IMG/VR virus record: IMGVR_UViG_3300015163_000002
Coordinates: 1 to 23,662 of that record
Strand: one strand, 5' to 3'
Source of the DNA: a virus
Length of the DNA stretch: 23,662 nucleotides
Part shown: positions 13,905 to 21,337 of the stretch, in pieces
How positions within the stretch are numbered: the stretch's first letter is position 1
Layout of the letters: every line of letters begins with the position of its first letter
Position numbers and translations under genes: made by a program
Notes under the pieces: generated by a model
What the model was told of the DNA's origin: nothing
Seen by the model: the letters and a program-made list of their open reading frames with translations, nothing else
Database searches by the model: none

Positions 13905-15526
13905 GTGGGTTGTGTCTCCAGGGGACGCACCTCCGCACAGCGCCTCTCATCAGTGAGAGGACGCGGAGCAGGGAGCGCGCGGTGGTTGGGTAACTTCGAG
14001 CGCTTGCCGTGGACGAGGCGCGAGGCCTTCGTCATCGCCGCGTCGTAAGAGAGATTCTCGTCCTTCATGAGCTTCTTCGCAGTGGCGAGAACGCCCACGG
14101 GCGCGTCGGTGACGGCATCGGCCGCGGGAGGCGGATCGCCGCCGCCAGCGATGTTGCGCTGGAGGTGCCGCTCGCTCGGCTTGACCTTCGGATACATGCC
14201 GGCGAACGCCTCGGGTGCGGCCTTGCAGAGCACGAGCATGTTCGCGCGGTCCGCGTCGGTCAGCTTCTTCGCGTCCTTGTAGGTCTCGAAGGCGGCGTCG
14301 ACCTCGGCCGCGATGTCCTTCTCTTCGCGCTCGGCGCGCCACGCCTTGAGGACGGCGATCTCACTGTCCTTGAGCGCGATGAGCGCCTCCGAGGCAGTGA
14401 GTTTGGTCGCGACGTCGGTGAGCTTCGACTCCGCGTCGCGGAGCTTGATCTGATCTTCGTTCATGGTCTGTGTCTCCGTCGCGCTCGCGCGCATCGCTGA
14501 GTCGTCTTCTTCTTCGTCGTCGAGCTCCGCCGCGTCCGAGACGCCGCCGTGGTCTTCGATGACGTGCTGGTCGATCGCTGCGTCGATCATGTCCTCGACC
14601 GCGTCGAACACGTCGCCCCACGTCGAGGACATGGGCATTCGCATCGCGTCCCGCATTGCGGGGAGGTGCTCGGCGAGGTTGACGCCGTGCACCGTGCCAG
14701 TCGGACTGTCGGCCATCTCACAGAGCTCGCGGAGGCGCGCGCACTGCGCGCTCATCTCGGCGGGCGTCGAGACGTCCGCCATCCGCATCGCGGACCGCAA
14801 CGTCGGGAAGACGTCGTTGCTCGAGTAGGCTCGGCTTTTGAGCTTGTCGCTCGCGGCGAGGTCCGCCATACCGCGCAGGAAAGGCGAGTTGGTCAGGGCG
14901 ACGCTCGTGAGCCGCGCGCCGATTGCCGCGCCCGTCACGGGGTGCTTCGCGTTGAAGCGGATCGCCGGACTGACGGCCTTGTACTTCCCCTCACGGATGT
15001 AGGTCCGCGCAGGCTCGAGCCAGTCGACCAGGCCCCAGAGCTCGGTGCCGCGGTTATCCAGTTGGGTAATCCAGCCCTGCGCGGGCGCGCCGTGCTGCGG
15101 AACGCTTCCGTCCGTCGCATCTGCCTCGCTCGCGTGCTCGAAGTCGAAGTGAACGCGCCCGCCGTCCACCGCGGCGAAGTTCCGCACGATGTCGGCGAAG
15201 GTCTTGCCGCTCATCTCGAACGGGCCCGAGCCGTGGCCCTTGAACGCGCCGGCCTTGGCGATCTGAACCCATACGGGCTTCGGATCGGTGTCAGCCATCG
15301 CGACGACGTCGAACGCCTGAAAGGCGAACCGTTCGACGCTGTCGTCGCTCATGTGCCGAACGTGCAGACTCCCGCCCTCGGCGATGTCCGCGCGGACGTG
15401 GACCTTGCGCTTGCTCTTCGGCTTCGCCGGACCCGCCTTGGCGGCGCGCGCGGCTTTGCGCTTCGCCACGGCGCCGCCTGGCGTCGCGACGTCAGCGGTG
15501 CCGAGATCCATGCGGTGCGCGCCCAT
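13604..15526 (-). CDS. Mu I-like prohead protease fused to scaffold; open frame lacks expected stop
   Basis: Residues 1-45 are basic and disordered. The protease domain (about 50-230) matches Mu gpI-type proteases: VHFDFEHASE near residue 125, then APAQGWITQLDNRG, LWGLVDWLEPARTYI, EGKYKAVSPAIRF and LTSVALTNSPFL. An acidic stretch follows (DDEEEDDS), then a scaffold region (355-511) with coiled coil RDAESKLTDVATKLTASEAL. The protein matures the prohead and guides shell assembly. Coding character falls away after residue 511 (ending HGKRSK); the next codon is TTA (13991-13993), one substitution from TAA. Beyond it the frame runs as low-complexity Ser/Arg/Pro sequence into the decoration gene. 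The true end is probably near 13990, giving about 511 aa; stop loss or an assembly error is likely. Confidence 0.78.
   Translation of the reverse strand: MGAHRMDLGTADVATPGGAVAKRKAARAAKAGPAKPKSKRKVHVRADIAEGGSLHVRHMSDDSVERFAFQAFDVVAMADTDPKPVWVQIAKAGAFKGHGSGPFEMSGKTFADIVRNFAAVDGGRVHFDFEHASEADATDGSVPQHGAPAQGWITQLDNRGTELWGLVDWLEPARTYIREGKYKAVSPAIRFNAKHPVTGAAIGARLTSVALTNSPFLRGMADLAASDKLKSRAYSSNDVFPTLRSAMRMADVSTPAEMSAQCARLRELCEMADSPTGTVHGVNLAEHLPAMRDAMRMPMSSTWGDVFDAVEDMIDAAIDQHVIEDHGGVSDAAELDDEEEDDSAMRASATETQTMNEDQIKLRDAESKLTDVATKLTASEALIALKDSEIAVLKAWRAEREEKDIAAEVDAAFETYKDAKKLTDADRANMLVLCKAAPEAFAGMYPKVKPSERHLQRNIAGGGDPPPAADAVTDAPVGVLATAKKLMKDENLSYDAAMTKASRLVHGKRSKLPNHRALPAPRPLTDERRCAEVRPLETQPTWQRISCTHPRRSPRTGRAVSKTTASPRLRRASSSSSTPPTPPRAPARSSAASSPLRRAPTTRSESRSSRFPRAARAVSAWSRLPRTRAPPRARSPTVTS
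13940..13964 (-). promoter_or_regulatory. Hairpin before the decoration gene
   Basis: CCTCTCA (13943-13949) and TGAGAGG (13954-13960) form a perfect 7-bp stem with a 4-base loop. Flanking GCG and CGC extend it past a single bulge. It lies in the presumed leader between the scaffold end and the decoration ATG, 36 bases upstream of the start. There is no T-run, so it is not a standard terminator. Confidence 0.5.
13991..14464 (-). CDS. Internal scaffold protein start within protease gene (Mu gpZ-like)
   Basis: An in-frame ATG at 14464 starts MNEDQIKLRDAESKLTDVAT, right at the domain border after the acidic linker. It is preceded by GGAGACACAGACC, almost the same leader as the decoration gene (GGAGACACAACCCAC). 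In Mu, scaffold gpZ is made from an internal start in the protease gene I, and the layout here is the same. The product would be about 157 aa, mostly coiled coil and helical, ending VHGKRSK if the missing stop is real. The end coordinate is inferred. Confidence 0.6.
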
Positions 15527-15529
15527 GGC

Positions 15530-16012
15530 TCAGGAGAGGAAGAGAGCGAGCACGCCAGCGGGGACGACGACGCCGGTGCCGGTCTTCGTGATCGAGTATG
15601 TGACGGCATCGCCCGCGGCGACTGCGCCGGCGACTACGGGGATCGCAACGGGCGACCACTGCGCCCAGTTGCCAGAGCCGGTGATCTGCGTCGTGACCGT
15701 CGCGATCGTAACCGGAGCGCCCCCCGCGGTGCGCTTCTGCACCAGGATGGTCGCGTAGTTCGCGTTATCGGCGGTGAGCGCCGCAGCCGGCGTAAACTTC
15801 ACGGATCCGATCACGCACGCCGCGCCAACGGCACCAACGACCGTCTCGGCCGTCGCGGCGCCCGCGGAACCGTCCGCGGCGGTCTTCGTCAGACCGAGCG
15901 CCTCGATCGCCTGAACGGCGGCGAGCGCCTCGGCCATGAACGTGCGCTGATTGGTCGCGATGCCCGCCGGGTAGTTGTCGCTCGCGCTCGTTGCCTGCGT
16001 AATGGATGGCAT
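15530..16012 (-). CDS. Head surface/fibre-like protein (160 aa)
   Basis: An Ala/Thr/Val-rich, beta-sandwich-type protein: MPSITQATSASDNYPAGIAT, a helix AEALAAVQAIEALGL, then strands VVGAVGAACVIGSVKFTPAA, ANYATILVQKRTAGG, VTIATVTTQITGSG and DAVTYSITKTGTGVVVPAGV. The repeating 'tiLvqkrtaGGapvtiAt' pattern is familiar from phage head-fibre or surface-decoration proteins. GGAG lies 10 bases before the ATG. It takes the place between portal and protease where Mu has gpF and gpG. A head decoration role is inferred. Confidence 0.65.
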   Translation of the reverse strand: MPSITQATSASDNYPAGIATNQRTFMAEALAAVQAIEALGLTKTAADGSAGAATAETVVGAVGAACVIGSVKFTPAAALTADNANYATILVQKRTAGGAPVTIATVTTQITGSGNWAQWSPVAIPVVAGAVAAGDAVTYSITKTGTGVVVPAGVLALFLS

Positions 16013-16018
16013 GTGTCG

Positions 16019-17572
16019 TCACTCCGCGGCTTGCGCCGGTGGGGGCTTGGCCGCCTTGCGCGGCTTGGTCTTCGTGTCGTTCGCTGCTGGGACTTCGCCG
16101 CCCGCTACGGGCGCGTGGGGCGCCGCAATGACCGGGGCGGGCGGCGTCACGTCTTCGCCAGCGTTCATCTTGTCGAGCACGTCGGGCGTAATCGGCGTCA
16201 TCGGCGCGAGGCGTCGTTGCTTCACGCCGTCCGGGAGGTCGATCAGCGCGACGCCCGCCTGGTCTGCGAGCTTGTCGGCGTCGACGGGCGCGCCAGAGAG
16301 AGCGAGTTTCGTGCCGCGTTCGATCATCTCGAGCGCGTCGGGCTCGTCCTCGACCATGAGCCGAACGATCGGGACAAGGTGCATCTTGTCGGGGCGATTC
16401 AGCCGCACAATCGCCGCGGCAAGCTGCCATCGAAGGCACTCGGCAAGGTCGCCCGCGTCGGCTGCCGCCAGGCGCATCGCGCCCTTGTGGTGCGTCTCGC
16501 CGAGGCTACGGTTGCCGCCGCCGGCGGATGCCTCGGTGGTCATCGTCTCGGTGAGAACAGCCTTCGAGACCTCGGCGTTACAGGTCTCGATGACTTCGAG
16601 AAACGGGTTTTTCCCGCCCCCCTTGCCGGCCATGATCCGCTCGACGTCGACCTTCACCGAGTCGGGGAGCGTGGCCGTAGCGAGCGAGCCAATCCCGAGC
16701 GCCTTGGTCGCGGCGTCGGCTGCGGCGATATCCTTCGTGCTCGCGGTGCGCGGCTTCCCGTCCGATCCGGTTGTGTAGTACGCGAAGACCCACGGCTTGC
16801 CGAAGCGCTCGGCGGCGCCCGCCATGCCGCGGAGGGCCATGAGCTTGATGGCCATATACCAAGACAGCACGCGACCGAGGCCCTCACGGGTCGGGTAGTC
16901 CCCGCGTACCATCGGGGTGTGAACGATGAACTTGTTGGGGTAGTCCGAGGGCGCGATGCCGAACATCCGGCTCGTCGGATCCTGAAACGCCGTGCCGCTG
17001 CGAACCTGTCCCTGGTCCCAGATGCGGACCTCCCACGAGTAGAGCTCCGGGAAGGCAAACCGGCGGTGGTGGATGAAGTGGAGCCGCGTCGGAACCCATC
17101 CGTCCGCGTTGCGGTCCCAGGCGATCTCGCAGCCGGAGACGCCGTAGTAAACGCCCCACTGGAGGCCGACGAGCGAGCGGTTGAAGTCGCGGATGTTGCG
17201 GAAGCCGCGCTCGACTAGCTCGGCGATCTCGATCGCTTCCTTCTCATCCGACTCGTCGCATTCGGCCGGGCCGATCTCGAGACGCGCGCCGGTCACGGAG
17301 ATGATCCGCTGCGTCATCACGCTCTGCGTGTGCGCGTCGCGCTCGAGCAGCTCGTCGAGGATGTCGACCCACTCGCGGCGATAGCCGGTGGTCGCAAGAC
17401 GCTGCGCGTTCGAGAGGGTCTGGAGGGTGAGGTTCGCGCCGAGGACCGTCGGGTAACGGTCGACGCTCGGCCACGGCGCGATCTCCGCCGCTGCCTCGGC
17501 CGGAGGCGTCGGGAACGGGTCCGCCATCACGTGCCCGCGCGCGGCGGCGAGTTGGTATGCCGCTTCGTTCAT
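16019..17572 (-). CDS. Portal protein, DUF935 / Mu gp29-like
   Basis: A 517-aa protein forming the dodecameric DNA gate at the capsid vertex. DUF935 features are visible: the segment LLERDAHTQSVMTQRIISVT near residues 75-95, LQWGVYYGVSGCEIAWDRNA near 140, RLHFIHHRRFAF near 163, FIVHTPMVRGDYPTREGLGR near 215, and the conserved AERFGKPWVFAYY near 258. GGKNPFLEVIETCNAEVSKA near residue 320 and TTEASAGGGNRSLGETHHKG near 345 match the Mu gp29 'G.GS.A...vH' region. The C-terminal 60 residues are Pro/Ala/Lys-rich and probably disordered. The length is typical (about 510 aa). Confidence 0.9.
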   Translation of the reverse strand: MNEAAYQLAAARGHVMADPFPTPPAEAAAEIAPWPSVDRYPTVLGANLTLQTLSNAQRLATTGYRREWVDILDELLERDAHTQSVMTQRIISVTGARLEIGPAECDESDEKEAIEIAELVERGFRNIRDFNRSLVGLQWGVYYGVSGCEIAWDRNADGWVPTRLHFIHHRRFAFPELYSWEVRIWDQGQVRSGTAFQDPTSRMFGIAPSDYPNKFIVHTPMVRGDYPTREGLGRVLSWYMAIKLMALRGMAGAAERFGKPWVFAYYTTGSDGKPRTASTKDIAAADAATKALGIGSLATATLPDSVKVDVERIMAGKGGGKNPFLEVIETCNAEVSKAVLTETMTTEASAGGGNRSLGETHHKGAMRLAAADAGDLAECLRWQLAAAIVRLNRPDKMHLVPIVRLMVEDEPDALEMIERGTKLALSGAPVDADKLADQAGVALIDLPDGVKQRRLAPMTPITPDVLDKMNAGEDVTPPAPVIAAPHAPVAGGEVPAANDTKTKPRKAAKPPPAQAAE

Positions 17573-17590
17573 GGGGAGGGCTCGCGCCCC

Positions 17591-19000
17591 TCACATGCCG
17601 AGGGACATTGTATCGAGTGAGGTGAGGTGCGGCGCCGGGACGTCGTCCGAGTCGCCGTAGTCGTCCGCGCTGCGCCCGCCGCCAGCCGCCGTGATGGCGA
17701 GCATCGCGGCCCACGCTCGGTCACCGTGACCGGTCGCCGTACGCGGCGTCTCGAAGGCGAGCTTCCCGCCGCTAGCAGCCTTCGCCTTGATCGAGATGAG
17801 CTCGCTCCGGAGGGAGCGCACTTGCTCGAAGCTTTCGCCGCCGACCCAGAATCGGAGTCGGCCGCTTTCGAGCGCGGACCGGAACGTCACGGCCATTTGC
17901 TCTTTGGTGTCCTGCGAGAAGTCGACGCCCTTCACCCGCGTTGCGAAACGGCGCTCGAGGTGATCGGAGAGGTCGCGCCCGATGCCGCCGCGATCGATCA
18001 GCGCCCGCCCGAGCTTGTGTCCGTCGGTGCGCCCGAGCGTAGCGATCGCCCGGTCGCGCTGGTCATCCATGTGGACGTTGCGGAGCGCCTCGATCCCGAC
18101 GATCCACACGACGTCACCGAGGCGCTTGGCCTCGACGATGACGGTCAGGTCCGTCGTGCGGCCGATGTCGATTCCGTAGAAGCTCGGCTCGCGCGCGATG
18201 TCCTCGGGGAGGTCTTCGCGCTCTGCGTTCAGCAGGAGGTCGGGGTCGAAGAAGCACGCGCCGCCCTTGATCCACTGGCACTCGTACTCCTGCGCAAAAA
18301 TCTCCGCGAGCGCGCATTCCTTCCGCGTCTGCTCGATGTCGATCGGAAAACCAGCCTTCTCGGCCGTGTAGATATCGACAGTCTGTCGACGAAACCCGAG
18401 CGTCTCGTCGGTGAAAATCTTGTGCGGGAAGCCGCCGTATGCCCATGGCGTCGTCACCGCGGACACCGGGTATCCGCGCGGCTCTTTCAGCGTCGACGCT
18501 GCGATCGTTTTCGCCGCGCCCCACACTTCCTCGGGTCGCTGGTAGAACGCGAACTCGTCGAAGAGCACCGCGCCCGTGTACGTGCGGAGCGAGCTCGGCT
18601 TGCACGAGAGCGCGATGATGCGAGCGCCCGTGGCGAACTCGATCGTGGTCGCCTTCGGCTCCGCGCGATACCGCGGCTCGCGTTCGCATACCTTCTCGAC
18701 GAAGAGCGCGACCTCCGCGAGGACGTTCTTCGCCTGGGCGTTGGTCGCCGAGATGATGTGGACGTCGATCGGGAGCGCGTCGATCCACTTCTCGCCGTCC
18801 CACTCGAAGCCCGCCGCCATGTTCGCGGCGTCGATCGCGGCGGCGCAGGAGCCACCGATCCGCCGCGCCTTCAGCAGCGTCTTGGTGACGGCCTTGCGCT
18901 TACCGCCATCCGTCGTCTGATAGCGGACCGCCATCGTAAACTCGCGCTGGTAGCTCGCGAGTGAGAACGGCGGGCCGTTCGTCTGGGATGGGTTCGCCAT
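17591..19000 (-). CDS. Terminase large subunit, Mu gp28-like
   Basis: A 469-aa packaging motor and nuclease. The ATPase has an adenine-contact SLASYQREF near residue 13, a Walker A-like KARRIGGS (44-51), a Walker B VLFDE (145-149) followed by FAF, and a coupling motif VTTPWAYGG near 183. The RNase H-fold nuclease has acidic residues in YGIDIG (Asp278), ALIDRGG (Asp336) and GHGDRAW (Asp427). The Walker A lacks the classical GK(S/T), which is usual in this group. The start is ambiguous: ATG at 19000 keeps the YQR motif but overlaps the small subunit gene by 101 bp; ATG at 18934 would lose it. Confidence 0.9.
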   Translation of the reverse strand: MANPSQTNGPPFSLASYQREFTMAVRYQTTDGGKRKAVTKTLLKARRIGGSCAAAIDAANMAAGFEWDGEKWIDALPIDVHIISATNAQAKNVLAEVALFVEKVCEREPRYRAEPKATTIEFATGARIIALSCKPSSLRTYTGAVLFDEFAFYQRPEEVWGAAKTIAASTLKEPRGYPVSAVTTPWAYGGFPHKIFTDETLGFRRQTVDIYTAEKAGFPIDIEQTRKECALAEIFAQEYECQWIKGGACFFDPDLLLNAEREDLPEDIAREPSFYGIDIGRTTDLTVIVEAKRLGDVVWIVGIEALRNVHMDDQRDRAIATLGRTDGHKLGRALIDRGGIGRDLSDHLERRFATRVKGVDFSQDTKEQMAVTFRSALESGRLRFWVGGESFEQVRSLRSELISIKAKAASGGKLAFETPRTATGHGDRAWAAMLAITAAGGGRSADDYGDSDDVPAPHLTSLDTMSLGM

Positions 19001-19613
19001 GCGCTTCGATCGTCTTTGGCGTCGGCTCGGCCCAGAGGTCCGCGAGCACGTCGCTCTTCGCTACTTGCCCGACGTTGATCGTCAGGCTCGGGCCGCTCTT
19101 GTCCGCGACGCTCACGCCGGCGATCTGCGCCGTCGCGAGGATCGCCCGCGTCGCGCTCTCGGTCGCCTTGGTCATCGCCTCGGACGCCTTCGCCGGGCTG
19201 AAGTCTTCGTCTCGCGCTCGGGCGAACGCTTCGTCCACGCGCGTCATGTTCCGCTCGAGCGCGTCGATGAGCTTCGCCCGCACGTACGGGCGCACCTCGG
19301 CGTTTCGGATGAGCCGCGAGGCCTCCGCGCTGAGGTTCTGCACCGTCGACACCGCGACCCCCCACTCCTTCGCGAGCACGGCCGCCGTCTCCGGCTTCCA
19401 CTCGTCGCAGAGCATCATGTCGCGGATCGTCCTGACCCGCATCTCGGTCTCGGCGGGGGTCGCGTGGTACCGTTCGCGCGCTGACTCCGGTGCGCCCGCC
19501 TGTCCCCTCGCCCTCGGCTTCTGCGCCGACCGCTGCGGCCCGCCTCCCTTGCTGGCCGGCGGGCTCTTCGCCCCCTGCGTCTTCCGGGGCTTCTGCGGGG
19601 TCGCTTGCGTCAC
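18900..19613 (-). CDS. Putative terminase small subunit (HTH)
   Basis: A 237-aa protein with a basic, disordered first 50 residues (Pro/Lys/Arg/Gln-rich) and a helix-turn-helix region at about 70-105: CDEWKPETAAVLAKEWGVAV then STVQNLSAEASRLIRN. The middle is helical (VRAKLIDALERNMTRVDEAF). Small subunits bind the packaging site through such an N-terminal HTH and feed DNA to the large subunit, whose gene overlaps by 101 bp. The GTG start is taken because it lies after the gap; a later start cannot be excluded. It stands first in the packaging block after the 159-bp gap, which suggests a promoter nearby, though I see no convincing -35/-10 pair. Confidence 0.72.
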   Translation of the reverse strand: MTQATPQKPRKTQGAKSPPASKGGGPQRSAQKPRARGQAGAPESARERYHATPAETEMRVRTIRDMMLCDEWKPETAAVLAKEWGVAVSTVQNLSAEASRLIRNAEVRPYVRAKLIDALERNMTRVDEAFARARDEDFSPAKASEAMTKATESATRAILATAQIAGVSVADKSGPSLTINVGQVAKSDVLADLWAEPTPKTIEAHGEPIPDERPAVLTRELPARVYDGGPLSDDGWR

Positions 19614-19772
19614 GGTCGTCTTTCGCTTCCCCCGCGTCTCGCCGTGTGCGCCGGCGGTGCGTTGATCCGGTCGTCGGCGGGTTGGTCCGGCTCAGACGCG
19701 GGAGCGCCCGAAGCCCCTTCCCGCCCCTGAACCTAGCGCGGCATTCCGTCACGCACGTTCACTTCTGTTTCG

Positions 19773-20123
19773 TTATGCCACACCGAACCGGCGTTTGTAG
19801 GCATCCGCCAGGAGCTTGTTCGTCGCGCGTATCTCCGCGACTTCCAGGCGCAAAGCGGCCACGTCCTGATTTATCTTCCGAAAAAACACGCGGAGCCGCG
19901 CGGCGATCTCGTCGGTATGGTCGAAAAGCTCGGGAAGGTTCCGCCGGAGCGCCACCTCCGTCGTGTACGCGCGCCGTCCGCGCCCGGTCCCACGGAACCA
20001 GACGATCTTCTGCCGGCACGTCCGCTGACGGGCGATGAGCATCCGCCGCGTCTTGACCCCCGCGAAGCGCCCCGGGATCCGGAGCACCTTCGCCGCCTGG
20101 CCCATCGTGAGGTAGCCGCTCAC
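19773..20123 (-). CDS. Putative DNA-binding protein with coiled-coil tail (116 aa)
   Basis: The GTG start overlaps the previous stop by four bases (GTGA). The N-terminus YLTMGQAAKVLRIPGRFAGV resembles the opening of a MerR/excisionase-type winged helix ('yLt..eAA..L.v'), followed by RTCRQKIVWFRGTGRGRRAY in place of the usual recognition wing. The C-terminal 45 residues are a helical, heptad-like stretch (FFRKINQDVAALRLEVAEIR). It may be a late-gene regulator or packaging accessory, since it lies just before the 159-bp gap and the terminase genes; that role is inferred. It is the last gene of the coupled small-protein block. Confidence 0.6.
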   Translation of the reverse strand: MSGYLTMGQAAKVLRIPGRFAGVKTRRMLIARQRTCRQKIVWFRGTGRGRRAYTTEVALRRNLPELFDHTDEIAARLRVFFRKINQDVAALRLEVAEIRATNKLLADAYKRRFGVA

Positions 20124-20842
20124 ACCAGCACCAGCCGAAGCTCGCGGATCCGCTCCCGCGACTCCTCCCGTCTGTCCCGTCTCGGTGGCGCCGTCGCTCG
20201 CCACGCGGACTCGGCCGCCTCGAGCAGCGCCTCGCCCTCTCGCCGGATGGTCCCCTCCGCGTTGCCCTTCACCGACTCCGCGAGCGCCTTGGTGGGGTTC
20301 TGCTCCCGGCTCTTCGCCATCACCCGCGCCAGCATCCTGCCGCCCGTCTCGGTGAGCGGCGCGAGCGACCACAGCCGGCCGTTCGTGAAGCCCTGCCAGG
20401 CGATCCCCGCGTTGCCGTAGTACGCGCCGAGGACGTGGATGTGGATGCGCCCCTGACGCTCTACGCCGAGGAGGCGCCGCGACACCTGCGCGTGCTTCGT
20501 GAGCGCTTCGTCGTCGGGTTCGCACCGGCCCTCCGCGGCGTCTTCGTTCACGTGCATCGGCGGCTGCGGATGATCGAGACCGAGGAGATCGAGAAGCGCG
20601 TCCGGGCGGTTGTCGCGACCCGACACCCACGACCAATCATCTCCGGTTGGCACGACCTTCCCGGCACTGTCTCGATACCGCGCCTCTTGTCGCGAGAGCG
20701 TCGCTCCGAAGGTCGAGCGCTCGAAGGCGTACTGCGTGAAGTACCACTCGAGGAGCCTGACGTCGCCGCCGTAGAGAGCCCGCTTCGGCCCCGTTGCTAC
20801 CACCGTGAGATGCGATGCCACCCGTCCGTCCACTTCGCCCAT
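20120..20842 (-). CDS. Hypothetical protein (240 aa)
   Basis: I do not recognise this protein. It begins MGEVDGRVASHLTVVATGPK with a good AAGGAG ribosome binding site. There is an aromatic helix LLEWYFTQYAFERSTFGATL (residues 30-49) and an acidic linker with HPQPPMHVNEDAAEG. A beta-like segment RQGRIHIHVLGAYYGNAGIA WQGF (residues 131-155) follows, then a helical, charged C-terminus with EGEALLEAAESAWRATAPPR. There are no catalytic motifs or membrane segments. It follows an 81-aa Cys protein after a 40-bp gap that holds a hairpin. Confidence 0.7.
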   Translation of the reverse strand: MGEVDGRVASHLTVVATGPKRALYGGDVRLLEWYFTQYAFERSTFGATLSRQEARYRDSAGKVVPTGDDWSWVSGRDNRPDALLDLLGLDHPQPPMHVNEDAAEGRCEPDDEALTKHAQVSRRLLGVERQGRIHIHVLGAYYGNAGIAWQGFTNGRLWSLAPLTETGGRMLARVMAKSREQNPTKALAESVKGNAEGTIRREGEALLEAAESAWRATAPPRRDRREESRERIRELRLVLV

Positions 20843-20855
20843 GGTCTCTCCTTCG

Positions 20856-20874
20856 GAGCGCGGCCAGCGCGCTC
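20856..20874 (-). promoter_or_regulatory. GC-rich hairpin upstream of the 240-aa gene
   Basis: GAGCGCG and CGCGCTC form a perfect 7-bp stem with a 5-base loop, between the stop of the 81-aa gene and the AAGGAG of the 240-aa gene. No T-run follows. It breaks an otherwise overlapping gene chain and may separate two translation units. Confidence 0.4.
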
Positions 20875-20882
20875 GGTTGCTG

Positions 20883-21128
20883 TCACCGCTTCACTCGCTC
20901 TTCGCTCGCAAACCACGCCTGAGACTCGATCTGCGGCGACAGGTACGGCCACGCGCCGGTCACCGTGACCTTGCAGCGCCCAACCGCGACGGTCCCGAGC
21001 GGAACCCGGACGATGCACGGGCCCGCCGCCTTGCGCGACACGGTGCGCGCGATCTCGCAGATGTAGCAGCGGCACCCGAGGACCGGAACGAACTCGCGGT
21101 CGGGGTAGAAGACGTGATCGCTCGTCAT
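20883..21128 (-). CDS. Small Cys protein (81 aa)
   Basis: The start MTSDHVFYPDREFVPVLG is set by the ATGA overlap with the preceding gene. It contains G-C-R-C-Y-I-C (residues 18-24), a tight Cys triplet followed by EIARTVSRKAAGPCIVRV, which could hold a metal. The remainder is beta-rich (TVAVGRCKVTVTGAWPYL). I do not recognise it. The frame upstream of this ATG stays open, but only as an overlap with the preceding gene. Confidence 0.62.
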   Translation of the reverse strand: MTSDHVFYPDREFVPVLGCRCYICEIARTVSRKAAGPCIVRVPLGTVAVGRCKVTVTGAWPYLSPQIESQAWFASEERVKR

Positions 21129-21337
21129 GACGGCGCCCACTGCCCCACGAGCCGCGGTCGCGCCGCCGTGTCGTCGATCGCGTCGTAATCTGGTCCCTCG
21201 TCGTCGAAGTACACGCCACGCGGCGGACCGGTGCGCTCGTCGCGATCCCACCTCGGATCGAAGTGGTCCCCGGCGTGGCCGCGCTCGCGGAAGCACTCGA
21301 AGCCGCCCCTGGTATGGTGACATCCGGGCGCGGTCAC
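21125..21337 (-). CDS. Small His/Cys protein, GH.GDHFD type (70 aa)
   Basis: The GTG start sits in a GTGA overlap with the preceding gene. The N-terminus MTAPGCHHTRGGFECFRERG then HAGDHFDPRWDRD is the motif; the remainder is acidic (FDDEGPDYDAIDDTAA). The gene just upstream begins in the same way (MTAP..C, C-H-R-V-D-G-H-D-G-D-H-F-D), so the two are paralogues. Cys and His spacing (C, C, H, H) suggests a small zinc-binding fold often met in phage early regions. The function is unknown. Confidence 0.62.
   Translation of the reverse strand: MTAPGCHHTRGGFECFRERGHAGDHFDPRWDRDERTGPPRGVYFDDEGPDYDAIDDTAARPRLVGQWAPS

Noticed and set aside
14549-17218. 889-codon plus-strand open frame opposite portal and protease
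   Set aside because: Arg/Val/Asp/His-rich antisense shadow typical of GC-rich DNA, opposite well-supported genes.
19614-19772. Late promoter in the 159-bp gap
   Set aside because: I found no -35/-10 pair with acceptable spacing. A promoter may exist but the sequence alone does not show it.
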